From the NCBI RefSeq assembly GCF_003148685.1, contig NZ_QGGR01000007.1:124001-188000 (forward strand): DNA of 64,000 nucleotides, written 5' to 3'. A program made the position numbers and the translations under genes. Below, piece after piece: positions 39,702 to 48,121 of this stretch (its first letter is position 1; each line of letters begins with the position of its first letter). Under the pieces are notes generated by a model. The model was not told the DNA's origin. It saw only the letters and a program-made list of their open reading frames with translations, and ran no database searches. Source of the DNA: Actinoplanes xinjiangensis. GTDB taxonomy: Bacteria > Actinomycetota > Actinomycetes > Mycobacteriales > Micromonosporaceae.

Positions 39702-41060
39702 ATGCCCGCTCACACCCTGTCCCGCCGGTCCTTCGGCGCGGCCCTGCTCGGGGCGGTCGGCCTGGCCGTCGCCGGCGGTTGCTCGCCCGGTTCGAGCGGT
39801 GCCGCCGGAAGCACGGCAGCCACCGCGGGCAGTGGGCTCTTCGACGCCACCCAGGTGCATGACATCGAGTTGACCTTCGATCAGGACGCCTACGACAAGG
39901 TGATCGACGCCTACCTCGCCGATCAGTCCAAGGAGTGGCTGGAGGCGACCGTCACCATCGACGGGACGACGTTCGAGAAGGCCGGTCTGCGGCTCAAGGG
40001 CAACTCGACCCTGCGCGGGCTCACCCGGTCGGGTGCGAGTGCGAGCACCGGCAACCGGGGTGGCGGCGGCCCGGGCGGCAGCATCTCGGCGGACGATCCC
40101 CAGGATCTGCCGTGGCTGGTGCGGCTCGACAAGTACACCGACGGCCAGGAGCTGGGCGGATACACCGAGTTCGTGGTCCGTTCCAACAACACCGACAGCG
40201 CCCTCAACGAGGCCGTCGCCCTGGAGCTGCTCGCCGTCGCCGGACTGGCCACCCAGAAGTCGGCGTCCACCCGGCTCAGCGTCAACGGCGGCAGCGAGGT
40301 GCTGCGGCTCGTCATCGAGAACCCGGCCGACAAATGGGACGCCGACAACTTCGCCTCCGCCGGCATCCTCTACAAGGCGGAGAGCGGCGGCGACTACTCG
40401 TACCGCGGCGACGACGCGGACAGCTACCAGGACGTCTTCGACCAGGAGACCGACACCGACCATCCGAACGTGGCCCCGCTCGCGGCGTTCCTCAAGTTCA
40501 TCAACGAGTCCGACGACGCCACCTTCGCCGCCGAACTCTCCCGGCACCTCGACGTCGCCGCGTTCGCCCGGTACCTGGCATTCCAGGAGCTGGTCAAGAA
40601 CACCGACGACATCGACGGGCCGGGCAACAACTCCTACCTGCGATACACGACCGGCAAGGATCAGTTCACGGTGGTCGCCTGGGACCACAACCTGGCGTTC
40701 GGCGGCATGGGCGGCGGTGGCGGCAACCGCGGCGGCGGCGCACCGGCCGACGGCCAGACCCCGAGCCGGCCGCCGGGCGACGGGCAGGCTCCGGCGGGCG
40801 GCGGCCAGGAACGGCGCGGCGCGGGCGGTGGTCCCGGCGGGCGCAGCAACATCCTGGTCACCCGGTTCAACGCCGACAAGACCTTCAAGGCGTCGTACGA
40901 CAAAGCGCTCACCGACCTCAAGGCCACCCTCTACACCAGCGGGAAGGCGGCGTCGATCCTGCAGACCCGGGCAGCCGTCCTGACCGCCGGGGCCGGCGAC
41001 CTGATCAGCGCCGAGACCGTGAGCACCGAGTCCGACGCCATCAAGGGTCACTTCGTCTGA
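39702..41060 (+). CDS. CotH-family (spore-coat kinase-like) lipoprotein
   Basis: 452 residues from ATG 39702 (AAGG upstream; ATG 39693 is too close to it). The N-terminus has a twin-arginine-like SRRSFG, a hydrophobic core and the lipobox VAGGC, so it is probably an exported lipoprotein. The CotH domain includes LRLKGNSTLRG, LVRLDKYTDG, FVVRSNNTDSALNEAVALELL and VVAWDHNLAFGG. CotH proteins are atypical protein kinases that phosphorylate coat or surface proteins. A Gly/Pro-rich insertion (about residues 345-385) interrupts the domain. It lies 36 bp after the mannosyltransferase and is probably co-transcribed. Confidence 0.88.
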   Translation: MPAHTLSRRSFGAALLGAVGLAVAGGCSPGSSGAAGSTAATAGSGLFDATQVHDIELTFDQDAYDKVIDAYLADQSKEWLEATVTIDGTTFEKAGLRLKGNSTLRGLTRSGASASTGNRGGGGPGGSISADDPQDLPWLVRLDKYTDGQELGGYTEFVVRSNNTDSALNEAVALELLAVAGLATQKSASTRLSVNGGSEVLRLVIENPADKWDADNFASAGILYKAESGGDYSYRGDDADSYQDVFDQETDTDHPNVAPLAAFLKFINESDDATFAAELSRHLDVAAFARYLAFQELVKNTDDIDGPGNNSYLRYTTGKDQFTVVAWDHNLAFGGMGGGGGNRGGGAPADGQTPSRPPGDGQAPAGGGQERRGAGGGPGGRSNILVTRFNADKTFKASYDKALTDLKATLYTSGKAASILQTRAAVLTAGAGDLISAETVSTESDAIKGHFV

Positions 41061-41150
41061 CAGCCGAACCCGGGCCGGCCCCGCCGACGGTGGCCAGGAG
41101 GTGCGGATTGGACTGCGGTGGTGCCGGCCGGCGGCCGTAACGTCGGGGGC

Positions 41151-42014
41151 GTGACCGTGGGATTCGTCGGACTCGGGGTGATGGGCCAGCCGATGGCGCT
41201 CAATCTCGCCCGCGCCGGTACCGAGTTGATCGTGTGGAATCGGAGCCCGGAGCGGGCCGGGCCGCTGCGGGAGGCCGGCGCGGCGGTGGCCGGCGATCCG
41301 GCGGAGGTCTTCGCCACGGCCGGGACCGTCATCCTGATGCTGGCCAACGACCGGGTGATCGACGACGTGCTGGGCCGGGGAACCGATACGTTCGGGAAAC
41401 TGGTGGCCGGCCGGACGGTCGTGCACATGGGCACCACCGCCCCGGCATACTCGGCCGGGCTCGGCGCCGAGGTGATCGGGGCCGGTGGGGCGTACGTCGA
41501 AGCTCCGGTCTCGGGGTCCCGCGGCCCGGCGGAGACCGGTGACCTGGTGGTGATGATCGCCGGAGGGGATCCGCGGATCGAGGATCTGCTGCGGCCGATG
41601 TGCCGGGAGATCGTGCGCTGCGGCGACGTGCCGGGGGCGCTGCTGATGAAGCTGGCCGTCAACACGTTCCTGATCAGCATGGTCACCGGGCTGGCGGAGG
41701 CGTTCCACTTCGCCGAACGGCACGGGCTCGACCCGGCGACGCTGTCGGCGGCACTCGACGCCGGCCCCATGGCCAGCACGGTGTCCCGGGTCAAGGCCGG
41801 CAAACTGCGGGACCGCGACTTCGAGGTGCAAGCCGCGATCCGCGACGTGCTCTACAACAACGAACTCGTCGTGGGCGCCGCCCGGCAGGCGGGCTTCGCG
41901 ACACCGCTGCTGGACGTGTGCCGGGCGCTCTACACCGAGACCGACCGCGCCGGCTACGGAGGCGAGGACATGGCGGCGGTGATCCGCGCGTTGGAGGCCC
42001 GGTCCGCGAGCTGA
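41151..42014 (+). CDS. NAD(P)-dependent beta-hydroxyacid dehydrogenase
   Basis: 287 residues from a GTG at 41151 preceded by a G-rich site. Standard signature: VGFVGLGVMGQPMALNLARAG (Rossmann loop), EAPVSGSRGPAETGDLVVMIAGG (substrate-binding), and the catalytic lysine in ALLMKLAVNTFLIS. The family covers 3-hydroxyisobutyrate, tartronate-semialdehyde and succinic-semialdehyde-type reductases and some imine reductases; the substrate is not readable. Its last 61 bp overlap the convergent EamA gene. Confidence 0.9.
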   Translation: MTVGFVGLGVMGQPMALNLARAGTELIVWNRSPERAGPLREAGAAVAGDPAEVFATAGTVILMLANDRVIDDVLGRGTDTFGKLVAGRTVVHMGTTAPAYSAGLGAEVIGAGGAYVEAPVSGSRGPAETGDLVVMIAGGDPRIEDLLRPMCREIVRCGDVPGALLMKLAVNTFLISMVTGLAEAFHFAERHGLDPATLSAALDAGPMASTVSRVKAGKLRDRDFEVQAAIRDVLYNNELVVGAARQAGFATPLLDVCRALYTETDRAGYGGEDMAAVIRALEARSAS

Positions 42015-42880
42015 GTGGTGCGGTGCCGGCGTTCGACCCGCTGGCCCCAGTAGGTTCCGGCCAGGACCAGGGCGATGCCGAGACCCGCGAGGACCGTCAG
42101 GTGCTCACCACCGAGACTGATTCCGATCAGCACCGCCCAGACCGGTTCGGTGCCGAGCAGGAGACTCGCGCGGGCCGGTGACGTCCGGCGGATCGCCCAC
42201 AGCTGGACCACGAACGCGAAGACGCTACAGCCCAGCGCCAGGTAGAGGACGCCGAGCCACTCACCGGTTCCGAGGCCCCCGGTGGCCAGCGGCCACGCCG
42301 CGACGGTGAACACCACCGCGCCGACCACCGTCTGCAACGTCGTGAGGGTCACCGTGTCGAAGGACGGCCGGGCCAGTCGCGCGGAGAGGTTCACGTGCAC
42401 GGCGCGGACCACCGCGGCGGCCAGCATCAACAGATCACCGACCGAGGGGGTACGCAACCCCGGCCCCGCCACCAGCAGGATCACCCCCGCGGTCGCAACC
42501 GCCGCGGCCAGCAGGAACCGTGCCGGCAACCCGCCCTGCATCAGCGGCGTGAGCAGGATGGTCAGGCTGATCAGCACCCCGGCGTTGGTGGCGCTGGTCA
42601 GCGACACCCCGTAGGTCTCCAGCACCAGCACCGACGCCTGCGTGCAGCCGAGCAGGACCCCGACGGCGAGTTCCCGCCGCTGCACCCGCCGGCCGATCAT
42701 CAGCGGCAGCATCGCGAGCATCGACACCAGGTAGCGCAGGGCCAGGATGACGAGCACGCCGGCCGCCGCCACCAGCGTCTTGGCGGCGAGATAGCTGCTG
42801 CCCCAGACGGCGGCGACGGCCAGTAGAAGAAGGTCTCCGGTCACAGCAGGAAGCCTGCGGCCCGCCGATACGGTAGACAA
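41954..42880 (-). CDS. EamA/DMT-family transporter
   Basis: 308 residues with about ten transmembrane helices (GDLLLLAVAAVWGSSYLAAKTL first, VEPVWAVLIGISLGGE-like segment late). The start is a TTG at 42880 with little ribosome binding signal; a GTG at 42844 is an alternative. It is divergent from a LysR gene 37 bp away, which probably regulates it. The 3' end overlaps the convergent dehydrogenase gene by 61 bp. Its substrate is unknown. Confidence 0.85.
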   Translation of the reverse strand: MSTVSAGRRLPAVTGDLLLLAVAAVWGSSYLAAKTLVAAAGVLVILALRYLVSMLAMLPLMIGRRVQRRELAVGVLLGCTQASVLVLETYGVSLTSATNAGVLISLTILLTPLMQGGLPARFLLAAAVATAGVILLVAGPGLRTPSVGDLLMLAAAVVRAVHVNLSARLARPSFDTVTLTTLQTVVGAVVFTVAAWPLATGGLGTGEWLGVLYLALGCSVFAFVVQLWAIRRTSPARASLLLGTEPVWAVLIGISLGGEHLTVLAGLGIALVLAGTYWGQRVERRHRTTQLADRASNARITAAMSSPP

Positions 42881-42917
42881 GAGGCCAACCGGTGAACCGA
42901 CGATGTAGCGAGGCCTT

Positions 42918-43805
42918 ATGGATCCGCATCACCTGAGGCTGTTACGGGAACTCGGCGAGCGCGGCAGCGTCGCCGCGGTCGCCCGTGCGATGCACATCAC
43001 CCCCTCCGCGGTGTCCCAGCAGCTGAACACGCTGCAGCGCTCGGCCCGGGTCCCGCTCACCGAGCGCCGCGGCCGCCGGTTGGCCCTCACCGGAGCCGGC
43101 CGGGCCCTCGCCGCGGCCGCGGTCGACGTGATGACCGCCCTGGACCGGGCCGCACGGGCGGTCGGCGACCATCTCGACGCGCCGGGTGACCCGGTCAGCG
43201 TGGCCGCCTTCCACAGCGCCGGGCTGAGCTGGTTCGCGCCGCTGATCACCCGGCTGGCCGAGATCGGCGGCCCGCCGGTGCGGTGCGCCGACGAGGACGT
43301 GGCGCACGCCGACTTCCCCGCGCTGGTCGGGGACTACGACCTGCTGGTGGCGCACCGGTTGGCGTACAGCCCGCCCTGGCCGGCCGACCGGCTCACGGTG
43401 ATCCCGTTGATCGAGGAGCCGCTGTACGTCGCGATGTCCGCGGACCATCCCCTCGCCGCGCGGGACCGGCTCGCCGCCGCCGACGTCGCAGGGTGGCCGT
43501 GGATCAGCGTGCACGAGGGGTTTCCGCTCGCCGAGGTGCTGACGGCGATCGCCGCGGCGGCCGGGCGGCCGCTGGAGATCCGGCACCGGATCAACGAGTT
43601 CACGGTCGCCGCCTCGGTGGTCGCGGCCGGCGAGGTGCTGGCGCTGCTGCCGGGCCGTACGACCAGCCCGGACCCGCGATTGGCGTTGCGGCCGCTCGCC
43701 GGCATACCCGCCGCCCGGCACATCGACGTCCTGGCCCGGCCGGAGACACTGCACCGGGCGGCGGTCCGCACGGTCCTCGACACCCTGACGTCGATCGCCA
43801 CTTGA
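42918..43805 (+). CDS. LysR family transcriptional regulator
   Basis: 295 residues. The HTH lies at about 4-60 (HHLRLLRELGERGSVAAVARAMHITPSAVSQQLNTLQ, then VPLTERRGRRLALTGAG), followed by a LysR substrate-binding domain. The neighbouring divergent EamA exporter is the likely target. This is the first of three LysR genes within 6 kb with the same MDxxxLRLLRxLxERGS-like N-terminus and SAVSQQL recognition helix, which suggests they are duplicates of one subfamily. It is followed by a tandem repeat array. Confidence 0.92.
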   Translation: MDPHHLRLLRELGERGSVAAVARAMHITPSAVSQQLNTLQRSARVPLTERRGRRLALTGAGRALAAAAVDVMTALDRAARAVGDHLDAPGDPVSVAAFHSAGLSWFAPLITRLAEIGGPPVRCADEDVAHADFPALVGDYDLLVAHRLAYSPPWPADRLTVIPLIEEPLYVAMSADHPLAARDRLAAADVAGWPWISVHEGFPLAEVLTAIAAAAGRPLEIRHRINEFTVAASVVAAGEVLALLPGRTTSPDPRLALRPLAGIPAARHIDVLARPETLHRAAVRTVLDTLTSIAT

Positions 43806-43806
43806 C

Positions 43807-43916
43807 GGTCTGGCCCGGTCTGGCCCGGTCTGGCCCGGCCCGGTCTGGCCCGGCCCGGTCTGGCCCGGCCCGGTCTGGCCCGGCCCGGTCTGGCCCGGCC
43901 CGGTCTGGCCCGGGCC
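43807..43916. repeat. Tandem repeat array (10-bp and 15-bp units)
   Basis: The unit GGTCTGGCCC occurs at 43807 and 43817, then the 15-bp unit GGTCTGGCCCGGCCC follows about six times (from 43827, 43842, 43857, 43872, 43887 and 43902), the last degenerate. It begins 2 bp after the LysR stop and lies between that gene and the 3' end of the MarR gene. The near-perfect identity points to recent slippage expansion. No coding role is evident. It could act as a terminator by forming structure. Confidence 0.92.
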
Positions 43917-43972
43917 GGCCCGGCTTGGCTCGGCCTGATCTTGGGTGAGCAGAGCGCGGTGCCGGCGGCTGG

Positions 43973-44491
43973 TCAGCAGGCCGCGGACGGGGTGGTTTCG
44001 TCGCCCATGCAGGCGGTCAGGTGCGGGGCCGCGGCGCCCAGGAGCTGCCGCCCGATCTTGGCGAGCTGGGTGACCTGATCCTCGGTGAGGACGTCGAAGA
44101 CCAGGCGGCGGGCCTCGCGCACGTGCCGCGGTGCGGCGGCGGCGACCGCGTCCCAGCCGGCGTCGGTGAGGACCGCCTCGATGCAGCGGGTCTCGTTGGC
44201 GTCGATCGAGACCCGACGGGCGACCCAGCCGTGTTTCTCCAGGCGGGAGACGGCGTGCGAGAGGCGCGAGGGTGATCCGGCGGCCAGGTGGGCGAGGTTT
44301 CCCATGCGTACGGCACGACCCGGCGCCTGCGACAGCGACGACAGGATCGTGTACTCGAAGAAGTTGATCCCGGCGTCCCGTTTGAGCTGCGCGTCGATGG
44401 CGGGCGGCAGGCTGGTGAGCACCATCGTGAGCGCGATCCAGGCGCTCGTCTCGTGGTCGGAGAGCCAGGGGACGGGTGTGGGGTCGCTCAC
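43973..44491 (-). CDS. MarR family transcriptional regulator
   Basis: 172 residues, GTG start. MarR winged-helix fold: INFFEYTILSSLSQAPGRAVRMGNLAHLAAGSPSRLSHAVSRLEKHGWVARRVSIDANETRCIEAVLTDAG covers the HTH and wing. It is divergent from an azoreductase gene, and two identical perfect palindromes lie between them. It probably represses both and releases DNA on binding or oxidation by a phenolic or quinone-like compound. Three Cys, one at the extreme C-terminus, could serve redox sensing. Confidence 0.92.
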   Translation of the reverse strand: MSDPTPVPWLSDHETSAWIALTMVLTSLPPAIDAQLKRDAGINFFEYTILSSLSQAPGRAVRMGNLAHLAAGSPSRLSHAVSRLEKHGWVARRVSIDANETRCIEAVLTDAGWDAVAAAAPRHVREARRLVFDVLTEDQVTQLAKIGRQLLGAAAPHLTACMGDETTPSAAC

Positions 44492-44518
44492 GGTTCAGAA
44501 GAATACGCGACGAACCCC

Positions 44519-44571
44519 TTGAACGTTCAACACTTGCGGTGTCATGCTTCGCCTTGAACGTTCAAGTTCAA
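44519..44571. promoter_or_regulatory. Paired MarR operators
   Basis: The perfect palindrome TTGAACGTTCAA occurs at 44519-44530 and again at 44554-44565, 35 bp apart start to start. A half site GTTCAA follows at 44566-44571. Both lie between the divergent MarR and azoreductase genes and overlap the likely promoters. Identical spaced palindromes of this kind are typical MarR binding sites. Confidence 0.88.
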
Positions 44572-44607
44572 CACATTCGGACTTGACACCGAAATTTGGA
44601 GAATTCG

Positions 44608-45231
44608 ATGGCCGTTCTGCGTGTCGACGCCAGCATCCTGGGCCCGAACTCCGCGAGCACCGAGCTCGCCGACCTCGTCGAGCAGGAACTCGGCGGTGCT
44701 CCGATCGTCCGCCGCCACATCGGTGCCAGCCCGCTGCCCGCCGACGCCTGGGCCACCGCCATCCAGGCCGCCTATGTTCCCGCCGAGCACCGCAGCGAGG
44801 CCCACCACAGCGCCGTCGCCCTGGCCGGCGAGCTGGCCGACGAGCTGCGTGCCGCCGACGCCGCGATCCTGGCCCTGCCGTTCTACAACTACGGTGTCTC
44901 CCAGCACGTCAAGACCTGGTTCGACCTGGCCATGGCCGGCGGCGAGAACGGCGAGAAGTTCCTCGACGGCAAGCCCGTCGTCGTCCTGACCACCCGCGGC
45001 GGCTCGTACGGCCCCGGCACGCCCCGCGACGGCTGGGACCACAACACCGACTACCTGCGCCGCGTCGTCGGCGACATCTGGGGCGCCGACCTCACCCTGG
45101 TCGAGCGCGAGTTCACCCTGGTCGGCGTCAACCCGGCCCTCGACGCCTTCACCGAGACGGCCGCGGTCATGCGCAAGTCCGCCCACGAGGCCGCCATCGA
45201 GGCCGGCCGCACCCTCGCCGCCCGCGTCTGA
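44608..45231 (+). CDS. azoR: FMN-dependent NADH-azoreductase / NAD(P)H dehydrogenase
   Basis: 207 residues from ATG 44608, with GGAG 7 nt upstream. Flavodoxin-like fold: AVLRVDASILGPNSAST (FMN phosphate loop), LALPFYNYGVSQHVKTWFDLAMA and VVVLTTRGGSYG match AzoR-type proteins. These reduce azo dyes and quinones by two electrons using NADH and protect against electrophilic quinones. It is controlled by the divergent MarR gene through the paired palindromes. Confidence 0.92.
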   Translation: MAVLRVDASILGPNSASTELADLVEQELGGAPIVRRHIGASPLPADAWATAIQAAYVPAEHRSEAHHSAVALAGELADELRAADAAILALPFYNYGVSQHVKTWFDLAMAGGENGEKFLDGKPVVVLTTRGGSYGPGTPRDGWDHNTDYLRRVVGDIWGADLTLVEREFTLVGVNPALDAFTETAAVMRKSAHEAAIEAGRTLAARV

Positions 45232-45384
45232 ACCCGCCGCCACGGGGCGCGGTCCGCGAGCCGGTGAGACGCCCGCGGCGCGACGGTGCCCGGGCTGGTC
45301 AGGCGGCCGGGCCGGGGCGGCGCCCGGGTTGGTCAGGCAGCCGGTTGGGGACGGCGTCCGCGCGGCGCGAGTCGTTCGTGCAGC

Positions 45385-46254
45385 TCAGATCAGTGACGGG
45401 AGCGCCGCGATGAAGGCGGCGACGGCCGGATGGCCGGCGGCGCCCTGCCGGAACGCGACCCGGGTGCGGCGGCGGGTCGGCAGGGGCAGCAGTCGTACGC
45501 CGGGCGGCAACCGGTCGGTGGCCAACTGCGGAACGAGCGCGACACCCTGACCGGCGGCGACCAGGGCCAGGACGGTGCCGAAGTCGTCGACCCGATGCCG
45601 GGCCCGTGGCGTGAACCCGGCCGCCGTACAGAGAGTCAGCGTCGCGGTGTGACAGAGCGTGCCGGGGCTCGCCAGGATCCACCCGGCCCGGCTGACGTCG
45701 CGCAGCCCGCTCACCTCCGGCCCGGCGGCGAGGGCCAGATGGACCGTCTCGTCGAGCAGCGGGACGCTGTCCAGGCCGGGGCCGGTCTCCATCGGCACCA
45801 CGTCGTAGTCCTGGATGAGGCCCACGTCGAGGCGGCGGTCCCGCAGTGCGGCCGGGACCTCGGCCGGATCCAGCTCGGTGAGTTGCAGGTCGAGTTCGGC
45901 GTGCCGGTCGCCGAGCGTGATCAGCGCCGGGGTGAGCAGGGCACGGATCGCCGACGGGAAGGCGCCGATGCGCAACTCGCCGGAGAGGCCGGTCCGGGCG
46001 GCGGCCAGTGCGGCATCGGTCTGCTCCAGCGCGGCCAGGATCGTCTCGGCGTGCTGGACGAGCAGCCGGCCGGCGGCGGTGAGGGCGACCCGGCGGCCGG
46101 TGCGTTCGAGCAGGGGGAGACCGGCTTCGCGTTCCAGTGCGGACAGCTGCTGGGAGACGGCCGACGGGGTGTACGTGTGGGCGGTCGCGACGGCGGCGAT
46201 CGTGCCGAGGCGGGCCAGATCGCACAGGAGACGGAGCCGGCGCACGTCGAGCAT
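45385..46254 (-). CDS. LysR family transcriptional regulator
   Basis: 289 residues; HTH at about 4-60 (VRRLRLLCDLARLGTIAAVATAHTYTPSAVSQQLSALE, then LPLLERTGRRVALTAAG), followed by a substrate-binding domain. It is divergent from the DapA-like gene, with a 17-bp dyad in the 70-bp gap, so it probably controls that gene. It is close in architecture to the LysR proteins at 42918 and 47087. Confidence 0.92.
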   Translation of the reverse strand: MLDVRRLRLLCDLARLGTIAAVATAHTYTPSAVSQQLSALEREAGLPLLERTGRRVALTAAGRLLVQHAETILAALEQTDAALAAARTGLSGELRIGAFPSAIRALLTPALITLGDRHAELDLQLTELDPAEVPAALRDRRLDVGLIQDYDVVPMETGPGLDSVPLLDETVHLALAAGPEVSGLRDVSRAGWILASPGTLCHTATLTLCTAAGFTPRARHRVDDFGTVLALVAAGQGVALVPQLATDRLPPGVRLLPLPTRRRTRVAFRQGAAGHPAVAAFIAALPSLI

Positions 46255-46270
46255 CAGTTCAGCTTACGCA

Positions 46271-46287
46271 TCACCTCAGAAAGGTGA
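46271..46287. promoter_or_regulatory. Dyad between LysR and DapA-like genes
   Basis: TCACCT-CAGAA-AGGTGA is a perfect dyad with 6-bp arms in the short gap between divergent starts at 46254 and 46325. Position suggests a LysR site, although the exact T-N11-A core is not at its centre. Confidence 0.6.
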
Positions 46288-46324
46288 ACTGGACCTGATG
46301 CTCGAGCAGGTGGAGGCTTTCGGC

Positions 46325-47194
46325 ATGGAACTGCACGGGATCTTCGTACCCCTGATCACGCCCTTCGCCCCTGATGGTGCGGTGGCCCTTGACGTGCTGG
46401 AACGGCTGGCCCATCAGGTCCTCGACGACGGCGCGGCCGGCCTGGTCGCGCTCGGGACGACCGGGGAGCCGGGGTCGCTGAGCGCCGCGGAGCAGGAGGC
46501 GGTCGTCGACGTCACCGTCCGGGTGGCCCGAGAACGCGGGGTGCCGCTGATCGTCGGGGCGCGGCCCGACCTGGCCGCGCGGCCGGGAGTGACGGCGGCG
46601 CTGAGCCTGGTGCCGCCGTTCGTGCGGCCGGGCGAGGCCGGGGTGGTCGCGCACTTCGAGGCGCTGGCCGGCGACGTGCCGCTGGTGATCTACCACGTGC
46701 CGTACCGGACCGGGCAGGAGCTGTCGATCACGAGTATCCGGCGGTTGGCCGCGATTCCCGGGGTGGTCGGGATGAAGTACACGACCGGGACCGTCGAGGT
46801 GATCGACGAGCTGCCGCCGGGGTTCTCGCTGCTCGGCGGGGACGATCCGCTGATCTCGCCGATGCTCGCGATCGGTGCGCACGGCGGGATCCTCGCGTCC
46901 GCGCACGTGGCGACGCGGTCGTTCGTGGAAATGGCGGCGGCCTGGCGCGACGGCGACGTGCAGCGGGCCCGGAGTCTCGGCGGGCGGCTCGCGGAGCTGT
47001 CGCGGGCGCTGTTCGCCGAGCCCAACCCGACGGTGATCAAGGGGATGCTGTGCGCGCAGGGCCGCATTCCGACCGCATCGGTACGCCTACCGCTGCTCCC
47101 CGCCACGCGGGAGAGTGTCGACGCGGCCCTGGCCGGAGGCGAGGCGGCCGACCTGGTCGGTCACCACGCGCAGGAAGGCGGTCAGCGCCGGTGA
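46325..47194 (+). CDS. Dihydrodipicolinate synthase/N-acetylneuraminate lyase family protein
   Basis: 289 residues from ATG 46325, with GGTGGAGG upstream. TIM-barrel class I aldolase of the DapA family: GIFVPLITPFAPDGAVALDVLERL, ALGTTGEPGSLSAAEQ, the tyrosine motif IYHVPYRTG and the Schiff-base lysine in VVGMKYTTG. The context (isolated, controlled by a LysR gene) suggests catabolic aldol cleavage of a 2-keto acid rather than lysine biosynthesis. The last 108 bp overlap the convergent LysR gene, an unusually long overlap. The C-terminal HHAQEGGQRR tail is encoded in the overlap. Confidence 0.88.
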   Translation: MELHGIFVPLITPFAPDGAVALDVLERLAHQVLDDGAAGLVALGTTGEPGSLSAAEQEAVVDVTVRVARERGVPLIVGARPDLAARPGVTAALSLVPPFVRPGEAGVVAHFEALAGDVPLVIYHVPYRTGQELSITSIRRLAAIPGVVGMKYTTGTVEVIDELPPGFSLLGGDDPLISPMLAIGAHGGILASAHVATRSFVEMAAAWRDGDVQRARSLGGRLAELSRALFAEPNPTVIKGMLCAQGRIPTASVRLPLLPATRESVDAALAGGEAADLVGHHAQEGGQRR

Positions 47195-48049
47195 CATCGG
47201 CCGGTCGCGGGTCACGGTGAACAGGCGGCGGCCCAGGTCGGTCTCCGCCACCGGGCGGTAGGCCAGGGTGGGGTCCTCCGGCGGCAGATTGAGCAGGGGC
47301 AGCAGGGCGACCGCCGCCGCCTGCCGGACCACCGCCAGCTGCACGTCCGCGTCGTTGGAGTGGTGCCGTACGTCCGGCTCGTAACCGCCGATCGACCGGC
47401 AGTTGCCGACGATCATCGCGTGGTGGCCGGTGGTCTCGTCGGAGGACACCCACACCATGTCCCGCAGGTCGGCCAGCGCCACCGGCCCGCCCGGCGCGGC
47501 GAGCGGATGGGCCGCCGGAAGCACGATGAACAGCCGCTCGGACAGCAGCGGCTCGAACCGCATGCCGGCCGGCCGGGGACGGGGATGGCCGTCGTAGTCG
47601 TCGCTGATCACCAGGTCGACCGAACCCAGTCGCAGACCGGGCAGCGCCTGCTCCAGCTCCAGCTCGGACACCTCCACCCGGACCAGCGGATGATCCGACG
47701 TCATCCGGGCCAGCGACGGGACCAGCAGATGGCGGGCGGCCGACTGGACGCCGCCGGCCCGGACCGTACCCCGGACCTCCTCGCCCAGTGCCGCCAGGTC
47801 GGACATCGCCGCTTCCGCCGCGGCGAGCAGCACCCGGGCGTGCCGGGCCAGCAGCCGCCCCGCGTCGGTGAGCCGCACGCCACGGCCGGCCCGCTCCAGC
47901 AACGGCGTGCCGACCTCCTTCTCCAGGACGGTCAACTGCTGGGAGACGGCGGACGGGCTGTACCCGAGGGCGGTCGCGACCGCGCCGAGAGTGCCGCGTT
48001 CCTCGAACTCCCGCAGGAAGCGGAGACGGCGCAGATCCAGCGTGACCAT
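47087..48049 (-). CDS. LysR family transcriptional regulator
   Basis: 320 residues; HTH at about 5-62 (LRRLRFLREFEERGTLGAVATALGYSPSAVSQQLTVLEKE, then TPLLERAGRGVRLTDAG), then a substrate-binding domain. It is divergent from an EamA exporter, with two dyads in the 72-bp gap. Its 3' end overlaps the convergent DapA-like gene by 108 bp, so about 36 codons are read on both strands. Both proteins remain similar to their families across the overlap, so I keep both. Confidence 0.9.
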   Translation of the reverse strand: MVTLDLRRLRFLREFEERGTLGAVATALGYSPSAVSQQLTVLEKEVGTPLLERAGRGVRLTDAGRLLARHARVLLAAAEAAMSDLAALGEEVRGTVRAGGVQSAARHLLVPSLARMTSDHPLVRVEVSELELEQALPGLRLGSVDLVISDDYDGHPRPRPAGMRFEPLLSERLFIVLPAAHPLAAPGGPVALADLRDMVWVSSDETTGHHAMIVGNCRSIGGYEPDVRHHSNDADVQLAVVRQAAAVALLPLLNLPPEDPTLAYRPVAETDLGRRLFTVTRDRPMSPALTAFLRVVTDQVGRLASGQGRVDTLPRGGEQR

Positions 48050-48072
48050 GCACGAATCCTAATCATTCAACT

Positions 48073-48106
48073 CCAGTAATCATCACTGGACCTGCATGGT
48101 TGCAGG
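48073..48106. promoter_or_regulatory. Two dyads between LysR and EamA genes
   Basis: CCAGT-AATCATC-ACTGG (48073-48089) and CCTGCA-TGGT-TGCAGG (48091-48106) are adjacent perfect dyads lying between the divergent starts at 48049 and 48122. They probably include the LysR binding site and possibly the promoter for the exporter. Confidence 0.6.
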
Positions 48107-48121
48107 CTCGATGCTTTCCCT

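Noticed and set aside
39198..41831. An 877-residue minus-strand frame
   Set aside because: It is antisense to the CotH, dehydrogenase and mannosyltransferase genes and is a GC-skew artefact with runs of Arg, Gly and Val.
43807..43916. CRISPR array
   Set aside because: Units are contiguous 10/15-bp tandem repeats with no unique spacers and no cas genes nearby. The same holds for 50041-50160.
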